Source of the DNA: an uncultured Lachnospiraceae bacterium
GTDB lineage: Bacteria > Bacillota > Clostridia > Lachnospirales > Lachnospiraceae
Reading direction: 5' to 3'
Length of the DNA: 12,737 nucleotides
NCBI GenBank assembly: GCA_905235345.1
Contig: CAJOLO010000093.1
Location: forward strand, 1 to 12,737
This document shows positions 6,293 to 11,929 of the stretch, one piece after another. The translations under genes were made by a program, and so were the position numbers. A model generated the notes under the pieces. It was not told where the DNA came from. It worked only from the letters and a program-made list of their open reading frames with translations, and made no database searches. Position 1 is the first letter of the stretch. Every line of letters begins with the position of its first letter.

Positions 6293-6991
6293 ATGGAAAA
6301 GAGAAAACTTCAATTATCTGGAAGAAAAGAAGCGACAAGGAATAAAACTACGCCATTAGTGGTTAGATTTGAATTAGAGGAGATAAAGCAACATTATACG
6401 GAAAGCATAAAGTCAATTTGTAAAATGTTTGCTGTGGTAGATTATCTAATTGAAAACAATAATGAAGAACAGGCAAAAGATATAATGAGATCACAAGTTG
6501 TTTTTCTTGTTGGTGCGCTTGATTTCTTTATGCATGAAATAACAAAGTTGGGTTTGAATAAAATATTCAATAATGAATGGGAACAAACAAAAAAGTATTC
6601 TCATATAAGCGTTCCAATGAGTGTGCTAAATGATGCCTTAATAGAAGGAGAGGACTCGGACTGGTTTTTGGAATTTGTTAATCAACAGTTCTCAACAGCA
6701 ACCATCGTTTCGTATGAGAGTGTCAAGGATCAGATGAACTTATTGGGATTGAATATGCAGTCTATTGCCAATGAAGTATTCTATGATATTAATTCTAGAG
6801 AAAAGACTATTGATAAACTTAAAAATAGACTAAATGGTTTGTTTAATAGAAGAAATTTGATTGCGCACCAGTTAGATAGAAAACATTCTAATGCAGAAAA
6901 ATTGGATATAGACAGAAGTCTGGTGGAGGAATTTATTAACGATGTGAATCGTATTGTTGAAGCAATTTCAAAACAGATATCAGAAAAATAA
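6293..6991 (+). CDS. HEPN-domain protein, probable RNase partner of the ATPase
   Basis: 232-residue, mostly alpha-helical protein. The diagnostic feature is FNRRNLIAHQLDR, where Arg187-x4-His192 forms the R-x4-6-H motif of HEPN ribonucleases. The preceding helices VVFLVGALDFFMHEI (about 69-83) resemble the first conserved helix of RiboL-PSP or MAE_28990/MAE_18760-type HEPN proteins. These families are known as toxins or effectors in anti-phage and toxin-antitoxin loci. ATG 6293 follows GGAGGAGA with normal spacing and lies 11 bases after the ATPase stop. The likely model is that the ATPase holds the HEPN RNase in check and releases it on phage sensing. This is inferred from gene pairing alone. 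In the classical AbiL/RloAB pair the second gene is a RloB-type protein, so a HEPN protein in that place is notable. Enzymatic activity is not proven by the motif. Confidence 0.75.
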   Translation: MEKRKLQLSGRKEATRNKTTPLVVRFELEEIKQHYTESIKSICKMFAVVDYLIENNNEEQAKDIMRSQVVFLVGALDFFMHEITKLGLNKIFNNEWEQTKKYSHISVPMSVLNDALIEGEDSDWFLEFVNQQFSTATIVSYESVKDQMNLLGLNMQSIANEVFYDINSREKTIDKLKNRLNGLFNRRNLIAHQLDRKHSNAEKLDIDRSLVEEFINDVNRIVEAISKQISEK

Positions 6992-7022
6992 ACACTATAT
7001 GTAGGTATAAAACAAAAAATAA

Positions 7023-7063
7023 TACTATATATAGTAGACAAAGCGTAGAAGTAATAGCATAAT
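7023..7063 (+). promoter_or_regulatory. Candidate promoter with overlapping 14-bp palindrome
   Basis: TAGACA at 7035-7040, a 17-base spacer and CATAAT at 7058-7063 would start a transcript near 7070, covering the structured leader. The palindrome TACTATATATAGTA (7023-7036) abuts the -35 box. The sequence is low in complexity, so confidence is moderate. Confidence 0.4.
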
Positions 7064-7095
7064 ACCGTTGAATATGGGAAACCATTTTCATAAAA

Positions 7096-7225
7096 AAAGA
7101 GCTCAAGGCGGCAACCTTGAAACTCTTTGAACTCAGCGAAGGATAAACCGTCCGCTAAATATTACGATATATCAAGTATAGCAAAGTCCTTCGCAAAGTT
7201 CAACAAAAAAATCACATACTGTGAT
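7096..7225 (+). promoter_or_regulatory. Structured RNA leader with three hairpins
   Basis: No gene lies in 6992-7256, but the RNA would fold well. Hairpin 1 has AAAGAG (7096-7101) with CTCTTT (7123-7128), continuing as TCAAGG (7103-7108) with CCTTGA (7115-7120) around loop CGGCAA. Hairpin 2 has TGAACT (7128-7133) with AGTTCA (7197-7202), a 2x2 internal loop, then GCGAAGGA (7136-7143) with TCCTTCGC (7187-7194) around a 43-base loop. Hairpin 3 has ATCACA (7211-7216) with TGTGAT (7220-7225). The large loop of hairpin 2 contains ACCGTCC (7147-7153), complementary to the loop of a hairpin at 7378-7400. I do not recognise a named RNA family. It could be a cis-regulator of the 36-residue ORF or an independent small RNA. 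Confidence 0.5.
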
Positions 7226-7256
7226 AAGAACTATTTCTTGGAAGGAGGATTTTTCT

Positions 7257-7367
7257 ATGAAAAAAGAGAAAACAGAAAAGTATATTTTTAGAAGATACAT
7301 TACTAAAAATGGTATAAGAATATATCCTAAAAATGGAAAAGTATTTAAAATACCTGTAGAGGATTAA
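7257..7367 (+). CDS. Small basic protein of 36 residues
   Basis: Too short for usual ORF cut-offs but well supported by its start: GAAGGAGG at 7241-7248, then ATG at 7257. The product begins MKKEKTEKYIFRRYITKNGI and ends FKIPVED. It is rich in Lys, Arg and Tyr, has no membrane segment, and contains a loose internal repeat (KNGIRIYP, then KNGKVFKIP). I do not recognise a family. It lies between two structured RNA segments with complementary loops and is followed by a DUF2188-like gene with an equally strong ribosome binding site, so the two were probably expressed together. A nucleic-acid-binding role is possible from the charge but is only a guess. Confidence 0.6.
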   Translation: MKKEKTEKYIFRRYITKNGIRIYPKNGKVFKIPVED

Positions 7368-7377
7368 AGCGTATTTC

Positions 7378-7400
7378 GAAAATGCTGGACGGTCATTTTC
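7378..7400 (+). promoter_or_regulatory. Hairpin with loop complementary to the upstream leader
   Basis: GAAAATG (7378-7384) pairs perfectly with CATTTTC (7394-7400). The 9-base loop contains GGACGGT (7387-7393), the exact reverse complement of ACCGTCC at 7147-7153 in the loop of leader hairpin 2. It sits 13 bases before the ribosome binding site of the next gene. That site itself can be partly masked by AGGT/ACCT pairing at 7415-7426. Confidence 0.45.
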
Positions 7401-7426
7401 AGATTATTAATTGGAGGTGACGACCT

Positions 7427-7645
7427 ATGGGAAAAAATCAATTTGTTGTAAAACATGGAACAGATTGGGCTGTTAGAGGAGCTGGTAATGTTAAGGCTAC
7501 TAGAATTGTATCTACTCAAAGAGAGGCAATAGGGATAGCTAGGCAGATAAGAATTATTCAGAAAAAAATATCGTTTTGTAGCGGAAATATTTATTATATA
7601 TTCCGAAAAAAATTAAAGCGAGTACGGGTTTATATAATTCCTTAG
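7427..7645 (+). CDS. DUF2188-type small protein with an aberrant C-terminus
   Basis: 72 residues. The first 40 or so (MGKNQFVVKHGTDWAVRGAG, then NVKATRIVSTQREAIGIARQI) match the DUF2188 family pattern: a conserved tryptophan, GxGN, and a T-x-x-EAI helix. Function of that family is unknown. The usual second half (an N-Q-x-SE-x-V-I strand followed by G-x-I-R-x-x-x-SYGNDP) is not present; the frame continues as Lys/Ile/Arg-rich sequence. Another frame reads NYSEKNIVL then a stop at the corresponding place, which suggests a frameshift near 7550, so the protein is probably shortened. The ATG at 7427 follows GGAGGT with eight bases between. The stop codon lies inside the stem-loop of the first terminator. 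Confidence 0.65.
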   Translation: MGKNQFVVKHGTDWAVRGAGNVKATRIVSTQREAIGIARQIRIIQKKISFCSGNIYYIFRKKLKRVRVYIIP

Positions 7646-7677
7646 AATAGGAAAAGAACTCATACTCGCTTTTTTTG
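7615..7677 (+). terminator. Terminator overlapping the end of the DUF2188-like gene
   Basis: AGCGAGTA (7617-7624) pairs with TACTCGCT (7663-7670), extended by A-T pairs and followed by seven Ts. A small inner stem TTCCT/AGGAA (7638-7642 and 7649-7653) lies in the loop. Confidence 0.75.
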
Positions 7678-7681
7678 ATTA

Positions 7682-7728
7682 AGAGAGCTTTTCCTATGAG
7701 GACAGTATTTAGGAAAGGCTCTCTTTTT
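7682..7728 (+). terminator. Second, stronger terminator in tandem
   Basis: A 15-bp stem (7682-7696 with 7710-7724) with one wobble and a 13-base loop, then a T-run to 7728. With the terminator just upstream it insulates the next operon from read-through. Confidence 0.85.
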
Positions 7729-7746
7729 AGTTATGATCTTGTAATA

Positions 7747-7827
7747 TGGTATTATTTATACCAAATCTGAAATAATAGTAGTATAATAACAATAAGGACT
7801 TGATACTTCTTGGTATTTATAGTATCA
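7747..7827 (+). promoter_or_regulatory. Promoter/operator region of the XRE-ImmA-PIN operon
   Basis: A -10 box TATAAT lies at 7782-7787 with no good -35. The inverted repeat TGGTAT (7747-7752) / ATACCA (7758-7763) covers the -35 zone. A second inverted repeat, TGATACT (7801-7807) / AGTATCA (7821-7827), lies just downstream of the expected transcription start and has TGGTAT inside its loop. These are natural candidate operators for the XRE protein encoded next, implying autoregulation. Confidence 0.5.
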
Positions 7828-7863
7828 TAAAAGCCTGCTATATGTTTGGAAGGAGAGGTTTTC

Positions 7864-8211
7864 ATGAAACGTTTGTCTCAGGAAAGAATGGTTGAAATTG
7901 TAAAGAAACTGAGAAAAGTAAAGGATTTAACACAGGAACAATTAAGCAGCGCAACAGGAATAAATAGACAGATGATAGGCAGACTGGAGAATAGTGAGTA
8001 TATGCCGTCTATTTCTCAATTAGAAAAATTAGCAGAAGTACTTGGGTTTGATATTCCAGATTTATATGTGGATAATGAGCCAATGATTTATACTGCATTC
8101 AGAAGCTCAAGCATGTCTGAAGAAGAACGAGAAGGTGTTGATCATATGTTTGAAATGATGATGGCTTCAAAGCAGCAGCTTCTTTTAAGAAAGGCGATGC
8201 TGAATGAGTAG
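7864..8211 (+). CDS. XRE-family transcriptional regulator
   Basis: 115-residue repressor-like protein. Residues about 7-66 are a Cro/C1-type helix-turn-helix: IVKKLRKVKDLTQEQLSSAT, then GINRQMIGRLENSEYMPSISQLEKLAEVLG. The C-terminal tail contains FRSSSMSEEEREGVDHMFEM then MMASKQQLLLRKAM, which is characteristic of XRE proteins encoded next to ImmA/IrrE proteases. The ATG at 7864 is preferred, with GGAAGGAGAGG ending five bases upstream; an in-frame TTG at 7846 would absorb that site. The gene overlaps the next by 8 bases, so translation is coupled. Known precedent is ImmR/ImmA of ICEBs1, where the protease cleaves the repressor. The same logic is inferred here, with the PIN-like gene as the third member. 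Confidence 0.9.
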   Translation: MKRLSQERMVEIVKKLRKVKDLTQEQLSSATGINRQMIGRLENSEYMPSISQLEKLAEVLGFDIPDLYVDNEPMIYTAFRSSSMSEEEREGVDHMFEMMMASKQQLLLRKAMLNE

Positions 8212-9076
8212 AGATAATTCTTTGATATTAAATGAACAACAGATATTTGAAGCAAAGCGCCTAGCATCTGATGCAAGGCGTTTGTTTGGCGTTCACCCAA
8301 ATGTTCCAATAGGTAGTGATATTCGTTTGTTTCTTGAAAAGAATGATGTACTTTTATGTGAATATCCGTATCCGGATTCCAAGGGTACACATACGTATGG
8401 TAACATTACATGGATAAAAAATGGTGATGATATCATTACATTTATTGGCCTAAATACTTCAAGTTATTATGATGAACAGATATTTGCTATAGCACATGAA
8501 ATTTATCATTATACAACAAAAACAGGAAAAGCATATACTCCAGAAGTTGAGTATGAAGACCAAATTACGGAAAAGATGGCAGACAGATTTGCAGCAGAAC
8601 TGTTGCTTCCGGCGGAGGCTTTATTTGCTTTGGTATCGGATGCATTTGGGACAGCAAACATGTATGATGTGTCAGATAATAAGACCCTGAGATTTGTTGC
8701 TAGAATTCAATGTGATTGGTGGCTTCCTTATCAAGCTATTATTAATAGATTATATGAAGAAAAGCTGATTAGTGTTGAACAATATAATAATTTGTATAAT
8801 CTTGAGTGTCGCTCTGAGAATGGAGTGTACAGAAGAATATTAAAAAGTACAGATGGTGAAATATCTGAATTGTTAAACAAAAAAACAAAAAGTATTGGTA
8901 TTTCAAACAAAGTGATAGAGACTATCATAAGTAATTATGAAGATGGATTGATTGATGAGAATGAATTTGTCAAGAATTTGGCTCTTTTTGATAAAAAACC
9001 AGATGATTTTGGTTTTTGTATGGATGTTGAATTTGACGATGATCTCAAAGATCTTTTTGAAAGCGTGGATGATTAA
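8204..9076 (+). CDS. ImmA/IrrE-family zinc metalloprotease
   Basis: 290-residue predicted metallo-endopeptidase. The zinc motif HEIYH lies at residues 98-102 (consensus HExxH) in IFAIAHEIYHY. It is followed by the family's TEKMADRFAAELLLP segment (about 122-136), whose Glu132 is a likely third ligand. The domain spans roughly 20-160. The C-terminal 130 residues are less familiar and end in a strongly acidic tail (DVEFDDDLKDLFESVDD). In ICEBs1 and many temperate phages the homologous enzyme cleaves the adjacent XRE repressor to derepress the locus. The ATG at 8204 overlaps the XRE stop, and the PIN-like gene starts on the last base of this stop codon, so all three are a coupled operon. The length is longer than that of minimal ImmA, which fits a dedicated sensing or toxin-handling domain at the C-terminus (inference). 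Confidence 0.9.
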   Translation: MSRDNSLILNEQQIFEAKRLASDARRLFGVHPNVPIGSDIRLFLEKNDVLLCEYPYPDSKGTHTYGNITWIKNGDDIITFIGLNTSSYYDEQIFAIAHEIYHYTTKTGKAYTPEVEYEDQITEKMADRFAAELLLPAEALFALVSDAFGTANMYDVSDNKTLRFVARIQCDWWLPYQAIINRLYEEKLISVEQYNNLYNLECRSENGVYRRILKSTDGEISELLNKKTKSIGISNKVIETIISNYEDGLIDENEFVKNLALFDKKPDDFGFCMDVEFDDDLKDLFESVDD

Positions 9077-9777
9077 TGAAAGTTGATACAAAAGAAATCA
9101 ATCCTGCGTTCAAAAGCATAATACAAGATCCCAATCAAACAGTCTTTTTGGATGCCAATTTTTTTATCTCACCCGATCGAAGTGATTATTTGAGAGTAAA
9201 AAAATATTCTTTTGATGATTTTAAGAATTATTGGCTGATTCCATTGTTAAGCGAATTTTCCGGTATAGCTATTCATGAGTCTGTGTATGATGAATTAGTG
9301 GAAGAAAAAATTAAAGCATATGCGGATGAGCAGGCAAATGATAATCCGGCAAAAATAAAAATATATCGTGATTCAGAACTTAATGCTACTGAAATAGCGT
9401 TGATGAATTATTATATAGCTAAGCTTGCTGTCCATTCGCAATACGATCCAACTCGCGATAACAAGAAAGATAGAGGAGAAGTAAAATCGTTGTCGTTTAT
9501 GGCGGTGAAGCAATTTTTGCTTTTTGCAGCAAATGATGCTTTGCCAGTCCGATTAATCAAGGAGGCAGATAAGTTAAATACAGGACTTGACGATCTTGGA
9601 ATTGTTCAGATGTATGAATTAATATATTATATGTGTAAAACGGGGAAATACGATAACAAACAGTTGAGGATTCTATATAAATATCAGTATTATCTATCTC
9701 CGGCAGATAAAAGAACTAATCCAGATTGGGGAACTTTTATTGAGCAGATGGATAAGTTATATGAGGAGAATAATTGA
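9076..9777 (+). CDS. PIN-like domain protein, candidate RNase effector
   Basis: 233 residues with a PIN-like layout: TVFLDANFFI carrying Asp26; AIHESVYDEL carrying Glu68 and Glu73; DRGEVKSLSFMAVKQFLLFA with Glu135; AANDALPVRLI with Asp154; and GLDDLGIVQMYELIYYM with Asp172/173. Such spaced acids coordinate metal in PIN ribonucleases, which are commonly toxins. The ATG overlaps the TAA of the protease gene by one base, the tightest coupling in the window. Context therefore suggests an effector controlled by the XRE regulator and the ImmA-like protease. The overall length is greater than a minimal PIN toxin, and residues 30-60 and 180-233 are not recognised. Activity is inferred. The next sequence, in the same frame after the stop, is phage terminase debris, so the operon ends here. 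Confidence 0.72.
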   Translation: MKVDTKEINPAFKSIIQDPNQTVFLDANFFISPDRSDYLRVKKYSFDDFKNYWLIPLLSEFSGIAIHESVYDELVEEKIKAYADEQANDNPAKIKIYRDSELNATEIALMNYYIAKLAVHSQYDPTRDNKKDRGEVKSLSFMAVKQFLLFAANDALPVRLIKEADKLNTGLDDLGIVQMYELIYYMCKTGKYDNKQLRILYKYQYYLSPADKRTNPDWGTFIEQMDKLYEENN

Positions 9778-9783
9778 GCACTT

Positions 9784-10281
9784 ATCACTATGTGGGTGGG
9801 AACACCCTTCTGGCTATTACCCTGGCAGGAGCAGTTGATAAGAGATATATTCGGGATTGTAAAACCTGATGGGAACAGACAGTTCCGCACCGCATTTGTG
9901 GAGATATGAAAAAAGGTAGGTAAGAGCGAATTGGCAGCAGCCGTCGCTCTTTATTTATTGTATGCAGATAATGAGCCAAGCGCAGAGGTATATGGCGCAG
10001 CTGCAGATAGGCAACAGGCATCCATTGTTTTTGATGTGGCAAAGCAGATGGTTGAAATGTCTCTTATGAAGCGTTCCAAACTGATGGGTGCTACAAAGCG
10101 AATAGTCAATTATGGCAATGCCGGATATTATCAGGTACTGTCAGCAGAGGTTGGTGGTAAGCATGGTTTTTCGGTATCAGGACTGGTATTTGATGAAATT
10201 CATACCCAGCCAAATAGACAATTATACGATGTGCTAACCAAAGGTAGTTCAGATCTACTATGGGACATAGCGAGAAAATAA
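9784..10281 (+). pseudogene. Phage terminase large subunit remnant (nonsense mutation and 3' truncation)
   Basis: Fragment of TerL, the motor that packages phage DNA into proheads. The conserved ATPase half is readable in one frame. It starts GTPFWLLPWQEQLIRDIFGI and reaches FRTAFVEI, then comes TGA (9907-9909) where the family has Pro, then KKVGKSELAAA (Walker A, normally PKKNGKSELAAA), EVYGAAADRQQASIVFDVAKQM, RIVNYGNAGYYQVLSAEVGG, and Walker B GLVFDEIHTQ. Homology ends at TKGSSD near 10251; the normal continuation and the whole nuclease domain are missing. The segment 9931-10281 stays open but could only be translated from an internal TTG with no ribosome binding site. This shows that a prophage once lay here and has been broken. 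Confidence 0.85.
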
Positions 10282-10400
10282 TGGTTTTTGACTTTGGTGG
10301 TGGAACACTTGATATTACTGTTTTCTCGTATGAGAAATCAGCTGATGGGCGCTCTTGGATGGCAGCAGGACAGCAGAGAGCTTTCTTATTTTGGCAGTTT
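10260..10400 (+). pseudogene. Scrap with the Hsp70/DnaK nucleotide-binding motif
   Basis: In a frame different from the terminase fragment, the sequence reads GHSEKIMVFDFGGGTLDITV then FSYEKSADG. The DFGGGTLDIT part is the phosphate-2/DLGGGTFD motif of Hsp70-family ATPases. Nothing else of an Hsp70 is visible, and the frame closes at about 10400. The fragment begins exactly where terminase homology ends, so a deletion or recombination joined two unrelated genes. Twenty or so residues are enough to recognise the motif but not the subfamily. Confidence 0.5.
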
Positions 10401-10512
10401 GCTTGATGATATGGAACACAACAGTGAGAATGATCTGTTGACTGATAGCCGGGAGGAGTCAGACAAACAGTACTTGGAGAGAATCAGAAAGGACTTTCGT
10501 AAGGAAAGTTAA
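10288..10512 (+). pseudogene. Unrecognised C-terminal fragment
   Basis: From about 10360 this frame reads plausible hydrophilic protein (SRELSYFGSLLDDMEH, then EESDKQYLERIRKDFRKES) up to TAA at 10510-10512. The upstream part of the frame overlaps the Hsp70-like scrap and looks like out-of-frame sequence. It may be the C-terminus of the same Hsp70-like gene after a frameshift, or of an unrelated gene. The next ORF starts ten bases after the stop, the spacing expected of an operon. No family recognised. Confidence 0.35.
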
Positions 10513-10521
10513 GGTGAGCAT

Positions 10522-10641
10522 ATGACAAAAGAAAAATATGCTCTTCTGGATACTGATTTCATTTCCAAGACGCATCTGATCCGGAAGGATGATCAGAATA
10601 AAATGATTGACCGGGTAATGGAGATGCCGGTGAAAAATTGA
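10522..10641 (+). pseudogene. Truncated start of a PIN-like gene
   Basis: A 39-residue ORF beginning MTKEKYALLDTDFISKTHLI and ending VMEMPVKN. The YALLDTDFIS segment is the first strand and metal-binding Asp of a PIN-like fold. The rest of such a domain is missing, and the sequence turns into AT-rich non-coding DNA after 10641. It follows the previous fragment by ten bases with AAGGTGAG before its ATG, so the two may once have been an operon. Best read as the 5' stub of a deleted gene. Confidence 0.45.
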
Positions 10642-10658
10642 AAAAGCACTATTTTAGA

Positions 10659-10694
10659 GGATAATTTCTAAAGAAATTTAGAAGATATCCTTTT
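10659..10694 (+). terminator. Hairpin with GAAA loop, possible terminator
   Basis: GGATA (10659-10663) with TATCC (10686-10690), then TTCTAAA (10666-10672) with TTTAGAA (10677-10683) around a GAAA tetraloop, followed by TTTTG. The T-run is short, so termination is possible rather than certain. An RNA regulatory hairpin is the alternative. Confidence 0.4.
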
Positions 10695-10711
10695 GTGCGC
10701 TAATAATTTAA

Positions 10712-10741
10712 AATTCGTATGTCTCTGAGAAGATACGAATT
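10712..10741 (-). terminator. Inverted repeat, candidate terminator for the hydrolase transcript
   Basis: AATTCGTAT (10712-10720) and ATACGAATT (10733-10741) form a perfect 9-bp stem with a 12-base loop. On the minus strand it is followed by a T-rich stretch and lies about 90 bases beyond the hydrolase stop. On the plus strand it precedes the 11-codon ORF and could be a leader hairpin. Confidence 0.45.
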
Positions 10742-10791
10742 AAATGTCATGAAATATACGAAAATTGTTTAGAAGGTGAAAGGAGCATTTT

Positions 10792-10827
10792 ATGGAACAT
10801 ACAAAAACGTATTTGAATTGCTTTTAG
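10792..10827 (+). CDS. 11-codon ORF, leader peptide or truncated gene start
   Basis: MEHTKTYLNCF, with a good site (AAAGGAG) seven bases before the ATG. It ends one base before the minus-strand hydrolase gene. Two hairpins precede it. It may be the first codons of a gene cut off by arrival of the hydrolase-TetR cassette, or a leader peptide whose downstream gene has been lost. Nothing in the sequence decides between these. Confidence 0.25.
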   Translation: MEHTKTYLNCF

Positions 10828-10828
10828 C

Positions 10829-11929
10829 TCAATTTTTCTCCAAAAACTGCCGAACTTCATTACAAAATTGCTCTGGGTTATCCATAAAAGGCGTATGCCC
10901 CGCATTATCAATCACAACAAACTTTTTAGAGTTTGCGGAAATATTATCATAGTAACTTTTAGCCATATCGGTAGGTGTAATCCAGTCAGTTTCACCTTGA
11001 ATAAAGCAAATTGGCATAGAATACTCGTCGCTCACTTTTTCTACATTAAAGTCAAAATACATATATTCCACAAGTTCTTGTTGGCAATTTATAATATTTT
11101 CAGAATTGCTTGCTGTTAGAAACCACTTCAAGTCATTCCACGAAAATTCGGGTGAAGTAACAGCTATATACATCTGTTTCATGGGAGAAAGTTCCCCGCT
11201 GCCTTTTAGATACTTCAATGAAAGAAGTATCATTTGCTCAAGCTCTTTCACATTCAATTCATCAATGCATCCCGTTTTTTGAAACGACTGTATATAATTT
11301 TCAAGAAGCAGGGTATCTTTATCGCTGCTTTTTTGAATTGCTATTTGAGCGGCATGGATTTTCCCTTGTTTGAAATCAGTGACCTGTCCAATGCCGATAT
11401 AGGCAGCTACCTTTTGGGGATTCTCGTTAAGGTACTCCATTCCAAGAACCGTTCCCCATGATTGCCCCATTATAATAATTTTATCTCTTTGAAAACGCTC
11501 GCATAAATAATTCACTAACTCGTCCATATCTGCAACAAGTCGCTCTATTGTCAGTTCTCCGTTATCGCTGTTTTGATAATAGGTTCGTCCGCAACCACGC
11601 TGTTCCCAACATGCGATTGTATAATTTGCTTCCAAATCTTTTTGATAATAGCTTGATAAATAAGTAAGCGGAAAGCCGGGTCCGCCATGAAGCCACAGTA
11701 TAACAGGATTGTCCTTATCTTCACCACGGATTTGCAGATATTGTTCTATTCCTCCAATTTCAACATAAATATTTTCTTGTATTCCATTTGGCTGTGATAT
11801 GTGGTTTTTCTTTGCGTTAATAAACCGTATAGTTCCAATGGCAATAAATATCAGTATCATTGCTATACCAAAAACTATAATAATAATTTTTGCCACCCGT
11901 TTCACCTTCTTTAGTTTGGCTCTTTTCAT
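10829..11929 (-). CDS. Membrane-anchored alpha/beta hydrolase (proline iminopeptidase-like, S33 type)
   Basis: 366 residues. A basic start (MKRAKLKKVKRVAK) and one membrane segment (about 14-35) predict an N-terminal anchor with the catalytic domain outside. Motifs of the S33 family follow: HGGPG (81-85, oxyanion hole), WEQRGCGRT (108-116), and the nucleophile elbow GQSWGT with Ser157. The probable acid is Asp315 (GETDWITP) and the base His345 (NAGHTPF). The substrate is unknown: a peptide, ester or lactone hydrolase are all possible. The ATG at 11929 directly follows the stop codon of the original TetR frame (TAA then ATG with no gap), so the two form one operon controlled by the palindromic operator at 12556-12594. 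With the regulator frameshifted, expression may be constitutive. The gene faces opposite to everything upstream, suggesting a separately acquired cassette. Confidence 0.88.
   Translation of the reverse strand: MKRAKLKKVKRVAKIIIIVFGIAMILIFIAIGTIRFINAKKNHISQPNGIQENIYVEIGGIEQYLQIRGEDKDNPVILWLHGGPGFPLTYLSSYYQKDLEANYTIACWEQRGCGRTYYQNSDNGELTIERLVADMDELVNYLCERFQRDKIIIMGQSWGTVLGMEYLNENPQKVAAYIGIGQVTDFKQGKIHAAQIAIQKSSDKDTLLLENYIQSFQKTGCIDELNVKELEQMILLSLKYLKGSGELSPMKQMYIAVTSPEFSWNDLKWFLTASNSENIINCQQELVEYMYFDFNVEKVSDEYSMPICFIQGETDWITPTDMAKSYYDNISANSKKFVVIDNAGHTPFMDNPEQFCNEVRQFLEKN

Noticed and set aside
7023..7036. Shared operator half-site between TACTATATATAGTA and the TetR palindrome ends
   Set aside because: Both contain TACTATA/TATAGTA, but the sequence is low in complexity and the inner parts differ; chance similarity is likely.
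6992..7256. CRISPR array or direct-repeat array in the gene-poor region
   Set aside because: No regularly spaced direct repeats are present; the symmetry is intramolecular hairpins.
7846..7863. TTG start at 7846 for the XRE regulator
   Set aside because: It would translate through the strong ribosome binding site that serves the ATG at 7864.
10868..11461. Plus-strand frames inside the hydrolase gene
   Set aside because: They are antisense shadows of a well-supported minus-strand gene with a complete catalytic triad.
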